32,146 bases of DNA. Source: an uncultured Blautia sp. (lineage in GTDB: Bacteria; Bacillota; Clostridia; Lachnospirales; Lachnospiraceae). The number at the start of each line of letters is the position of its first letter. Position 1 is the first letter of the stretch. Shown piece after piece: positions 25,352 through 32,146 of this stretch. The translations under genes and the position numbers were made by a program. Under the pieces are notes generated by a model, which did no database searches, was not told the DNA's origin, and saw only the letters and a program-made list of their open reading frames with translations. Location: NCBI GenBank assembly GCA_934437695.1, contig CAKSAW010000005.1, positions 1 through 32,146 on the forward strand, read 5' to 3'.

Positions 25352-25432
25352 ATACGTCTCCATTCGGTTATTTTAATAATGGAAAATATCCTTGTTCACT
25401 ATCATACCACGAAACTGCTGTCAGGTATATTA

Positions 25433-26494
25433 TTATTTTTTAATATAAAAACGATATGTTGTCATAGAATCATACTGCTCACCTGCATTAAGGATCGGAG
25501 AATGGAAATCCTCCACATTTACTGCATTGGGTTCCACCTGTGTTTCCAGGCAGAAAGCATCTCTCTTATTATAAACATGACCGTTTTTGCCATTTTCATT
25601 TTCAACAAAATTAGCTGCATAAAACTGTACACATGGACAATCAGAAGTAACATCCATAGCAATTCCTGTTTTATCACTGTATGCTGTTGCGATCAGTCTT
25701 CTGTTTCCCTTTGCATAATTGTCTGTTACATAGTTGTGGTCGTATCCGCCTGTAAATTTCAGCTGGTCAAAATCAGCCTCTATATCCTGACCAATCTTTT
25801 TCGCAGTTCTGAAATCCATAGGAGTTCCTGCAACCTCTTCATAAACTCCGGTAGGAATAGAATGGCTGTCAGCTACAGGTGTATAGTATTTCGCATGGAT
25901 CGTAAGATACTGATCCATAGCTGTTCCACTTCCCTCACCATTCAGATTGAAATAAGAATGATTTGTCATATTTGCGACAGTCGGTTCATCACTGACTCCC
26001 TGATAATGAATCTTCAGTTCATTTTCCTCTGTAAATTCATATTTCACAGAAACATCAAATTCTCCCGGAAAACCATTCTCTCCATCCGGGCTGATGCGGT
26101 TAAATACGATACTGTTCTTATCTTCTGAGATATCTGCAACCTTCCAGAGTTTTTTCTCAAATCCGTCAGGACCGCTGTGAAGATTGTTATCGTTCTCATT
26201 CTGTGCAAGAGTCACCTCTTTACCATTAATATAAAATTTTGCACCGCTGATACGATTGCCGCTTCTTCCGATGGTTGAGCCAAAAAAGCATCCATTTACT
26301 TCATAAGATGCCAGATCATCATAACCAAGCACCACATCTGTCATGACACCATCTTTATCCGGTACACATACCTTAACCAGGATTGCTCCAAAATCAGTCA
26401 CCTCTGCATATGCTCCGGATTTATTCTCCAGATGAAAAATCTTTGCCGTCTCTCCGGTCTGTAATACACCGAATTTTTTCTCAGAAACACTCAT
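25433..26494 (-). CDS. galM: Aldose 1-epimerase (mutarotase)
   Basis: GalM interconverts alpha and beta anomers of galactose and glucose, feeding the Leloir pathway. The 353-residue protein has FGAILVKVCVPDKDG, GRSGNRI, NLHSGPDGFEKKLW, the catalytic-His strand TNHSYFNLNG, YDHNYV and the catalytic Glu in CLETQVEPNAVN. The ATG at 26494 was chosen because AGGAGG is nine bases upstream; an in-frame TTG three codons earlier overlaps that spacing. No galK or galT gene adjoins. It follows the 6S RNA gene and its terminator. Confidence 0.95.
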   Translation of the reverse strand: MSVSEKKFGVLQTGETAKIFHLENKSGAYAEVTDFGAILVKVCVPDKDGVMTDVVLGYDDLASYEVNGCFFGSTIGRSGNRISGAKFYINGKEVTLAQNENDNNLHSGPDGFEKKLWKVADISEDKNSIVFNRISPDGENGFPGEFDVSVKYEFTEENELKIHYQGVSDEPTVANMTNHSYFNLNGEGSGTAMDQYLTIHAKYYTPVADSHSIPTGVYEEVAGTPMDFRTAKKIGQDIEADFDQLKFTGGYDHNYVTDNYAKGNRRLIATAYSDKTGIAMDVTSDCPCVQFYAANFVENENGKNGHVYNKRDAFCLETQVEPNAVNVEDFHSPILNAGEQYDSMTTYRFYIKK

Positions 26495-26536
26495 TGTTTC
26501 CAACCTCCTGTGTTATATAATGAAGTATGATTATAA

Positions 26537-26569
26537 TAAAAAAGAGCCTGTGCATGGCTCATTTTTTAC
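26537..26569 (-). terminator. Terminator of the 6S RNA gene
   Basis: On the minus strand GAGCC, a seven-base loop and GGCTC are followed by six Ts and ATTATA. A preceding A6 run can pair with the Ts. It ends the small RNA 40 bases before galM. Confidence 0.8.
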
Positions 26570-26763
26570 AGTTCCCGAAATGCCGTTCCCTTCCCATTGA
26601 CGCCTAGCCGCAGCTAGGTGGGTATCCTCAACAGACCTTCTGCCTTCCGCTGCACAATGACGGCCTGACATCCGGCCTGCGATCTTGGATTCCCGTTGAA
26701 GTCGATGTAGGTTCAAAAAAAGAAGGGGCCTCGCACATTTCAGGATATTCACAGTTCTTAACT
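26562..26763 (-). ncRNA. ssrS: 6S RNA (RNA polymerase-binding regulator)
   Basis: This gene-free stretch between thrC and galM has its own promoter and terminator and folds into one long rod. The closing stem pairs CCTGAAATG (26736-26744) with CATTTCGGG (26574-26582), then CCCTTC with GAAGGG. The flanking words CTGAAATGTGCGAG and CGGCATTTCGG match the closing stem of E. coli 6S RNA (CTGAGATGTTCGCA, CGGCATCTCGG), recalled rather than searched. A central unpaired region and the apical hairpins GGCC/GGCC and CCTAGC-TGCG-GCTAGG fit the family. 6S RNA mimics an open promoter and sequesters sigma-A holoenzyme in stationary phase. The ends are estimates. A 73-codon ORF across it is spurious. Confidence 0.8.
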
Positions 26764-26770
26764 GATTTTT

Positions 26771-26822
26771 ATTATACTCTAGTATATGTTCTTTTTCAAC
26801 ATAAAATATATAATTAATTATA
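26771..26822 (-). promoter_or_regulatory. 6S RNA promoter with AT-rich upstream palindrome
   Basis: TTGAAA (26794-26799), 17 bases and TATAAT (26771-26776) on the minus strand. A perfect palindrome TATAATTAATTATA (26809-26822) lies at about -46 to -59, in the UP-element region. The expected start is near 26763. Confidence 0.8.
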
Positions 26823-26841
26823 CTTTTTTATAAAGCAGATA

Positions 26842-28332
26842 TTACTGGATCCCGAGAATATCCTTCACTGCTTTCGGCATATCCGGTGCATCTACTACTC
26901 TGTCGTGAAGTACCGGCGCTGTGCGGATTGTCTCAACTGCCTGAGGAAGTTTCACTCCGGAAAGACTGCTCAGTTCATCAGCCAGTGCAAAATCATCTTT
27001 GCCATCTGTATTTACTCCAAGTGCTTCCATTACACTTCTTGTAAATTTATACGGGCTTGCAGTAGATGCAATGACAGTTGGTGCAGTATCCTTTGTATCT
27101 TTTACATATTTGTCATAAACCCCTGCTGCAACTGCAGTATGAGTATCGATCACATAATGACTGTCTTCAAATACCTTTTTGATTGTTTCTGCTGTTTCTT
27201 CTTCTGTACAGTAGTTACCATAAAAATCTGTAAGCTGTGATCTCATATCATCTGTGATCGTATATTCACCACCTGCTGTAAGGGACTGCATCAGTTCTGC
27301 ACACTTCTTTGCATCTCCCCCTGCAATACGGTAGATCAGACGTTCCAGGTTACTGGAGATCAGAATATCCATGGATGGTGAAGTTGTAAGGATAAAGTCA
27401 CGTTTTCTGTCATAAGTTCCTGTACGGAAGAAATCATACAGAACCTTATTGTCATTAGAAGCACAGATAAGTTTATGGACCGGAAGTCCCATCTGTTTTG
27501 CGTAATAAGCGGCAAGAATATTGCCAAAGTTACCTGTAGGTACTACTATATTGATCTCCTGTCCGTCTTTAATCCTGCCCTGGCGTACAAGTGATGCATA
27601 TGCATATACGTAATAAACAATCTGAGGCACAAGACGTCCGATATTAATAGAGTTTGCAGATGAGAACTGATATCCTGCAGCATCAAGCTCTGCCTCCAGC
27701 TCTTTGTCATTAAACATTTTCTTTACAGCAGTCTGTGCATCATCAAAGTTTCCTGTGATTCCCACAACATATGTATTGTTACCCTTCTGAGTCACCATCT
27801 GTTTCTCCTGAATGGGACTTACGCCATGTTTTGGATAGAATACGATGATCCTGGTTCCCGGAACATCTGCAAATCCAGCCATAGCCGCTTTACCTGTATC
27901 TCCTGAAGTAGCAGTAAGGATAACGATCTCATTCTTTACCTGATTCTTCTTAGCCGCTGTAGTCATAAGGTGTGGAAGAATTGATAATGCCATATCTTTA
28001 AATGCAATTGTCGCACCATGGTACAGTTCAAGGAAATATGCTCCCTCTGCCTCGTGAAGTGGTGCGATCTCCTTTATGTCAAATTTGTCATCATAGGCAT
28101 TATTAATGCAGTTCTTTAATTCCTCTTCTGTAAAATCAGTGAGGAAACGTTTCATTACCTCGTATGCTGTCTCCTGATAGCTCATTTTTGCCAGTTCGTC
28201 CATTGGAACATCCAGCTTCGGAATCTCTGTGGGCACAAATAATCCGCCATCCTCAGACAGACCTTTTAAAATAGCCATAGAAGCTGTTACGGTTTCTTCT
28301 TTTCCTCTTGTGCTTTTGTATAATACCTGCAT
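26842..28332 (-). CDS. thrC: Threonine synthase
   Basis: ThrC converts O-phosphohomoserine to threonine with pyridoxal phosphate. The 496-residue length fits the longer, bacterial/fungal-type subgroup. The start YKSTRGKEETVTASMAILKGLSEDGGLFVP, the PLP-Lys motif HGATIAFKDMALSILP, the phosphate-binding ILTATSGDTGKAAMAGF and IVVPTGNFGNILAAYYAKQMG are canonical. AGGA precedes the ATG. It appears to be a single-gene unit: no hom or thrB adjoins it, and no T-box or leader peptide is visible upstream. No clear terminator separates it from the 6S promoter. Confidence 0.96.
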   Translation of the reverse strand: MQVLYKSTRGKEETVTASMAILKGLSEDGGLFVPTEIPKLDVPMDELAKMSYQETAYEVMKRFLTDFTEEELKNCINNAYDDKFDIKEIAPLHEAEGAYFLELYHGATIAFKDMALSILPHLMTTAAKKNQVKNEIVILTATSGDTGKAAMAGFADVPGTRIIVFYPKHGVSPIQEKQMVTQKGNNTYVVGITGNFDDAQTAVKKMFNDKELEAELDAAGYQFSSANSINIGRLVPQIVYYVYAYASLVRQGRIKDGQEINIVVPTGNFGNILAAYYAKQMGLPVHKLICASNDNKVLYDFFRTGTYDRKRDFILTTSPSMDILISSNLERLIYRIAGGDAKKCAELMQSLTAGGEYTITDDMRSQLTDFYGNYCTEEETAETIKKVFEDSHYVIDTHTAVAAGVYDKYVKDTKDTAPTVIASTASPYKFTRSVMEALGVNTDGKDDFALADELSSLSGVKLPQAVETIRTAPVLHDRVVDAPDMPKAVKDILGIQ

Positions 28333-28365
28333 GATATTTCCTGCCTTTCCAAAGTTATTCTTTTT

Positions 28366-28402
28366 GCCAATTTAGCACATTATAGCATATACTTTAGCAA
28401 AA
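28366..28402 (-). promoter_or_regulatory. thrC promoter (extended -10) flanked by GCTAAA repeats
   Basis: TGCTATAAT on the minus strand (-10 at 28379-28384) has the extended TG but no good -35 at the normal distance. TTTGCTAAA upstream and TGTGCTAAA downstream of the -10 form a direct repeat, a possible regulator site. Confidence 0.5.
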
Positions 28403-28465
28403 TACTATCCTAAATTATTTCTCTTTTTCCCTCTTCTTTTATCACTGATTACCAGAATATCCGTA

Positions 28466-28510
28466 TAAAAAAACGCAGGCAGATTCTTTTCCCAGGAACC
28501 GCCCGCATTT
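28466..28510 (-). terminator. Terminator after the SleB-like gene
   Basis: On the minus strand ATGCGGGC (from 28508) pairs with GCCTGCGT around a 20-base loop, followed by seven Ts and ATA. Confidence 0.85.
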
Positions 28511-28533
28511 TCAGCATCTTATATTCTGTATTT

Positions 28534-29370
28534 TCATGATCCGGCAGATTCTTCTCCGGAATCAGGGTATGTATAAAATTCATGTACTCCATATTTAAAT
28601 AATCTTTTCAGATCTTTTTCAAACCAGGAAACATTCTGTTTCTCAGCTTCTGATTTCTGGATAAAGAACAGAGCCCCTTCTGAATAGTCCACACCCTCAA
28701 GAGCCTGTCTGACAGCTTCTCTTGTCTCATCCGAGATAGTCACTTCATGGATACGTCCGTCATATGTAGGCGAGAACTGTGGAACACCATTTGTATTCTG
28801 CCATACGACTTCTGTTACTGTGTCCGGAAATTCTTTGTTTTTTATACGGTTCATGATCACGTTAGCTACCAGAACCCGTCCTTTGACATCTTCAGTACCT
28901 GCTTCAGCCTCTACAATATGAAGCAATGTATCATAATCCTCGTCTGACATCATCCGGGCACTCTGAGCGAGAGCTATTGTTTTTGCATCGAGATCATTAA
29001 CCCTGCTCTCCATAGAAGAACTGACGTCAAATTCTGCCACATTATCTTCGATGACTTTAATCCTCTGACCGACCATTACCTGCTCACAGGAAGTTCCAAT
29101 GCGCTGCACTGATTTCTTCTGTGTGGCAGTAACATTTACTCCTGATACCACGCCTGCAATTCCCGTAGGCAAAACATTGCCCTCACCGGACCGGGAAGAA
29201 AAAGCTGCGTCTTCATCCCCGGAAGCAGCATATACTTTATTTCTCCCATTGTAATCTGCTACTCTTCCGCCTGCTGCAAATGCAATAGCTGTACATGTAC
29301 ATACTATGACCAGTATCAGACTGCGCGTTGAACTGCCGGGTTGTTTAGTTTTTGTTTTTTGAACTTTCAT
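28534..29370 (-). CDS. SleB/CwlJ-family cell wall hydrolase
   Basis: A 278-residue exported protein: an N-terminal membrane/signal segment (SLILVIVCTCTAIAFAAGG), a 90-residue spacer and a C-terminal Hydrolase_2 domain (about 150-270). The catalytic-Glu region HIVEAEAGTEDVKGRVLVANVIMNRI and PQFSPTYDGRI are characteristic of SleB/CwlJ, which cut peptidoglycan in spore cortex or vegetative wall. It lacks the N-terminal PG_binding_1 repeats of true SleB, so a vegetative role is as likely as germination. The ATG at 29370 has AAGGA nine bases upstream; the ATG at 29379 abuts it. The promoter region carries WalR-type boxes, which fits a wall hydrolase tied to growth. Confidence 0.88.
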   Translation of the reverse strand: MKVQKTKTKQPGSSTRSLILVIVCTCTAIAFAAGGRVADYNGRNKVYAASGDEDAAFSSRSGEGNVLPTGIAGVVSGVNVTATQKKSVQRIGTSCEQVMVGQRIKVIEDNVAEFDVSSSMESRVNDLDAKTIALAQSARMMSDEDYDTLLHIVEAEAGTEDVKGRVLVANVIMNRIKNKEFPDTVTEVVWQNTNGVPQFSPTYDGRIHEVTISDETREAVRQALEGVDYSEGALFFIQKSEAEKQNVSWFEKDLKRLFKYGVHEFYTYPDSGEESAGS

Positions 29371-29412
29371 ACTTTCCATTCCTTGCGTTTTTTTAATTAC
29401 AGGTTTTATTTC

Positions 29413-29429
29413 TGTAACAATTCTGTAAC
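29413..29429 (+). promoter_or_regulatory. WalR (YycF)-type box, downstream of the transcription start
   Basis: TGTAAC, five bases, TGTAAC is an exact match to the WalR consensus TGTWAH-N5-TGTWAH, here on the plus strand at about +4 to +20 of the hydrolase transcript. A site in this place would favour repression. Confidence 0.65.
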
Positions 29430-29439
29430 TTATAAGAAA

Positions 29440-29468
29440 ATTATATTTAATACAATCAATTTTGTCAA
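29440..29468 (-). promoter_or_regulatory. Consensus promoter of the SleB-like gene
   Basis: TTGACA (29463-29468), 17 bases and TATAAT (29440-29445) on the minus strand, a perfect sigma-A promoter. The leader is about 60 bases. Confidence 0.9.
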
Positions 29469-29473
29469 GCTTT

Positions 29474-29490
29474 TTTTACATTTTTGTAAC
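29474..29490 (+). promoter_or_regulatory. Second, weaker WalR-type box upstream of the -35
   Basis: TTTTAC, five bases, TGTAAC has one mismatch to the consensus and ends six bases from the -35. Together with the box at 29413 it brackets the promoter. Confidence 0.5.
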
Positions 29491-29513
29491 AATTAGCCTG
29501 TCCATAAGCGCTG

Positions 29514-29559
29514 CTCAAAAAATTAAAGGGAGATTCCCTCTTTGAGATCTCCCTTTAAT
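29514..29559 (-). terminator. Terminator of the methyltransferase-deacylase fusion gene
   Basis: A perfect 13-bp stem, ATTAAAGGGAGAT with ATCTCCCTTTAAT (29522-29534 with 29547-29559), is followed on the minus strand by a T6 run and GAG. Confidence 0.92.
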
Positions 29560-29588
29560 ATATGCTATAAGTTCAATATTTATTACAG

Positions 29589-32093
29589 TTATTTTTTATT
29601 CTTTTCACCGCAGATCAGAAACATAGGTGTCGGGTTATAAAATTCATCTTTCTTTGTATAAACTCTGCTGCTGATACCAAGATCTATGGAAAATCTGCTG
29701 ATACCCAGTTTTCCCAGTGTTTCCAGATCCCATGCCGGGCGAACATACGAACTGATTGGAAGCTGGCGTTTGATTTCCTCACATTCCTGCATCATATCAT
29801 CACCCAGTTTAAAATGCGCATGATTGGCAGGAAGATCTGCAGTATCCGAGAAATCATCTGCTCCATAATTTGCATCTGCATTGATCAGAACCCCTCCCGG
29901 TTTCAGTACACGGATCCATTCCTTGTACGCCCTTGCTGCATCCGGTAATGTCCAGGTTAGATTTCTGGATACGATCACATCAAATGTTCCATCAGGAAAC
30001 TCCGGATTCTCTGCATCCATCACCTCAAATGTACAGGATACCCCTTCCTCGCCTGCCAGCTCTCTGGAATGGCTGATCATATCCGGTGTCAGATCTATAC
30101 CTGTAACATCATGTCCCATTTTTGAAAGAAGAATGCTGAAAAATCCTGCACCACATCCTACATCAAGGATTTTCAGTTTTCCCTCAGGAATAAAAGCTCC
30201 GATTTCTTTCATCCATTTATCTGCCATATCACTGTGAAGCTCAGCTCTTCTCTGTTCCATAAAGCTGTCACTTCTTTTCGTCCAGTAATTTGTAATCTTT
30301 TCCTTGCGTTCATCTTTTCCCTGACTGAAACTGCCATACGCGATCATCGGACCGTCTTTTATAATCTGCAGGCTTCCTGTCTGATAAAGGATAACACCGT
30401 TCAGATCAGACTGACTGATCTCCAGTACATTTCCTTCATAATCCTTAATGCAGCCAAGATACTCCCCGGCTTTAATCAGGTCTCCCGGCTTTTTGGCAGG
30501 ATACCACAGGCCGGACACACTGGCAGACTGATAACGCACTTCCCCGATCTCCATGGGATAATAATTACTGTAGCTTCGAAGACCTTCGTAAACCCCAAGA
30601 GCGCATAGAATATTGCGCACATCCTTTCTTGTAGAATGCACCTCCTCCTGACTCCATCCTCCCATCTGCCCACGCTCGATCAGAACACTGGGGATTCCGC
30701 AGGCAGCTGCATAATTATAAGAACCTCCTGATCCGGAATTGGATTTCACCATATATGGAACATCCGCCTGTTCCGCCATCTTCCTGGAAGCTTTTACAAC
30801 ATCCTCATCCGCCCGGCCCGCATAGTAAATATATGGTGTAAGCTGTTCATAGTCATCTCCACTGTGAAGATCAATATAATAATCGGCCATACTGTGTAAC
30901 TTCAGAACAACCTCATAAGCCAGACGATCCATCCTTGTTCCCAGAGGGTTTCCCGGAAATACACGGTTCAGATTCTTCTCATCCTCAGGACAGATGCTTC
31001 CACTTCTCTCTTCAAACTCTTTTCTGCAGACAGTCTTAACAATGATCACTTTTCCATGAATCTTCTCAGGATCCAGTTTGCCGGCAAGCTCAACAGCAGC
31101 CTGAATCCCCACATATTCTCCGCCATGAACTGCAGCAGTGATAAGAACCGTCTTTCCCGGATGTGAACCACATATCACTGTACAGGGAAGTGAAAACTCG
31201 CCTCCGCCAAGTTTCAGAAATCCACTCTTCTTCGTGCCCGGAGCCACATTTAACACAGAATCCTCAGGATCAATCTCACTGTCATATCCGTCTGCTGCAC
31301 ACTCTCCCGTATCCTCTGACCAGATATCCTTTGCTTCCTTCACCGCACTGATCATAAACATAGGTGTGGAGTGATAATTCAGTTTTTCCTCCTGGCTCCA
31401 TACACGCTGCCAGACTCCCGTATCCACGGCAACAGACGCAAACCCGCTCTCCTTTAACAGCTTCCTGTCCCAGGATGGCCTGTCAATAGCAGACAGAGGC
31501 ATCTGTAATGCGATCTTCTCCATACGGTCAATATCTGTGCAAAGATAATGATCATCCAGATTCTCACTCTCCACACTCTTTCTGTCTTCTTCATAAGACT
31601 GGCGCTTTTCTTCATCATAAAGATAACCATACCAGTTCGCATCAAAATTAAGAAGCCTTCCACCTGGCTTCAGCACACGATGCCACTCCCTGTAAGCCCT
31701 CTCAGGATCCTTCAGATTCCATGTCAGATTCCTGCTTATCACAACATCAAACACATTATCCTCAAACTCCAGATCCTGGGCATCCATCTTGTAAAAACTG
31801 ATATTCCCGCAAAGCTCACCCGCATTCTTCTTCGCAGTATCCAGCATCTCCTGAGTATAATCCACAGCAGTAATCCTGTACCCCGCCTCAGCCAGGATAA
31901 CAGGGAAAAAGCCAGGACCCGTCCCTATATCAAGAATCTTCAGATCCGCCTTCTCCCCCTCAGGAAACTGACTCTTCAACACCTTAAGCCATGCCTCTCT
32001 CTGCATACCGTTCAATTCCTTATGATTAACCTCAGAATACCCCTCAGCCCGGGTAGTCCAGTAACTCTCAATCTCCGATAACAAATCCTTCAC
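29589..32093 (-). CDS. Three-domain fusion: SAM methyltransferase, AstE/aspartoacylase-type deacylase, SAM methyltransferase
   Basis: This 834-residue protein joins three enzymes. Residues 1-255 are a class I methyltransferase (LDIGTGPGFF, 54-63; acidic Asp78; SRNLTWNL, 120-127; RVLKPGG). Residues about 290-590 are a succinylglutamate desuccinylase/aspartoacylase-like (M14-related) domain with an intact site: zinc ligands His323 and Glu326 (AAVHGGEYVG), NLNR (374-377), third ligand His410 (DLHSGDD) and likely catalytic Glu473 (VLIERGQ). Residues 602-834 are a second methyltransferase (LDVGCGAGFF, 643-652; SRNLTWTL) clearly duplicated from the first; both begin with a YWTxR segment. The GTG at 32093 was chosen because it matches the start of the second copy and has GGAGG ten bases upstream; an ATG at 32129 is possible. 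The substrate is unknown. It is a single-gene unit here; upstream context is cut off by the window edge. Confidence 0.85.
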   Translation of the reverse strand: MKDLLSEIESYWTTRAEGYSEVNHKELNGMQREAWLKVLKSQFPEGEKADLKILDIGTGPGFFPVILAEAGYRITAVDYTQEMLDTAKKNAGELCGNISFYKMDAQDLEFEDNVFDVVISRNLTWNLKDPERAYREWHRVLKPGGRLLNFDANWYGYLYDEEKRQSYEEDRKSVESENLDDHYLCTDIDRMEKIALQMPLSAIDRPSWDRKLLKESGFASVAVDTGVWQRVWSQEEKLNYHSTPMFMISAVKEAKDIWSEDTGECAADGYDSEIDPEDSVLNVAPGTKKSGFLKLGGGEFSLPCTVICGSHPGKTVLITAAVHGGEYVGIQAAVELAGKLDPEKIHGKVIIVKTVCRKEFEERSGSICPEDEKNLNRVFPGNPLGTRMDRLAYEVVLKLHSMADYYIDLHSGDDYEQLTPYIYYAGRADEDVVKASRKMAEQADVPYMVKSNSGSGGSYNYAAACGIPSVLIERGQMGGWSQEEVHSTRKDVRNILCALGVYEGLRSYSNYYPMEIGEVRYQSASVSGLWYPAKKPGDLIKAGEYLGCIKDYEGNVLEISQSDLNGVILYQTGSLQIIKDGPMIAYGSFSQGKDERKEKITNYWTKRSDSFMEQRRAELHSDMADKWMKEIGAFIPEGKLKILDVGCGAGFFSILLSKMGHDVTGIDLTPDMISHSRELAGEEGVSCTFEVMDAENPEFPDGTFDVIVSRNLTWTLPDAARAYKEWIRVLKPGGVLINADANYGADDFSDTADLPANHAHFKLGDDMMQECEEIKRQLPISSYVRPAWDLETLGKLGISRFSIDLGISSRVYTKKDEFYNPTPMFLICGEKNKK

Positions 32094-32146
32094 CTTATGC
32101 CAACCTCCATGCACGCAATTTATAATCAAATATAACCCAAATTATA

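Noticed and set aside
26531..26752. 73-codon open frame on the minus strand
   Set aside because: It coincides with the structured 6S RNA, has no ribosome site and no recognisable protein motif.
26562..26763. SRP RNA as an alternative identity of the small RNA
   Set aside because: GTCAGGCC and GGAAGGCAG superficially recall SRP domain IV, but the conserved tetraloop and symmetric loop do not line up, and the closing stem matches 6S RNA.
28333..28533. T-box or threonine attenuator before thrC
   Set aside because: No T-box sequence, specifier stem or Thr-rich leader peptide is visible; the only hairpin is the terminator of the gene upstream.

Overview
This window looks like chromosome of a spore-forming Firmicute of the Lachnospiraceae type (Blautia/Dorea/Ruminococcus-like). 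The evidence is a moderately AT-rich sequence with strong AGGAGG-type ribosome binding sites and near-consensus sigma-A promoters. It also includes the sporulation pair yqfC-yqfD, a SleB-type hydrolase, and a proB / UPF0291 / 5-formyl-THF cyclo-ligase / proA order. All 25 convincing protein genes, plus one small RNA gene, lie on the minus strand, so transcription runs from right to left.

Layout in transcription order (right to left). (1) 32.1-29.6 kb: one 834-residue protein fusing methyltransferase, AstE/aspartoacylase-type zinc deacylase and methyltransferase, ended by a strong terminator. (2) 29.4-28.5 kb: a SleB-family hydrolase behind a consensus promoter flanked by WalR-like boxes. (3) thrC, then a 6S RNA gene with its own promoter and terminator, then galM and a YihY/BrkB membrane protein. 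(4) A probable operon uppP - ftsK - zinc-ribbon/TPR protein - rlmH - DUF2284. (5) yqfC - yqfD - phoH - ybeY, continuing into proB - UPF0291 - MTHFS - proA. (6) A secreted, C-terminally anchored surface protein. (7) A degenerate M14-like protein, miaB and a MATE exporter. (8) A copper module, csoR-copA, with two CsoR-type operators and an internal start that probably yields a separate CopZ chaperone. (9) A divergent RsmH paralogue coupled to a phospholipase-D-family protein. (10) At the extreme left edge, a strong promoter with phased A-tracts and a boxA-like leader, probably the start of an rRNA operon lying outside the window.

Most genes are core: translation and ribosome maturation (miaB, rlmH, ybeY, rsmH), envelope (uppP, ftsK, sleB-like), amino acids (proA, proB, thrC) and copper homeostasis. 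No insertion sequence, phage gene, integrase, tRNA or CRISPR array was seen.

The least explained pieces are the three-domain fusion at the right edge, the inactive-looking M14 protein, the zinc-ribbon/TPR/chitobiase-C protein, and several RNA-level arrangements: the CopZ internal start, a yqfC ribosome site inside a terminator stem, tiny overlapping ORFs before phoH, and a hairpin at the start of the uppP transcript.
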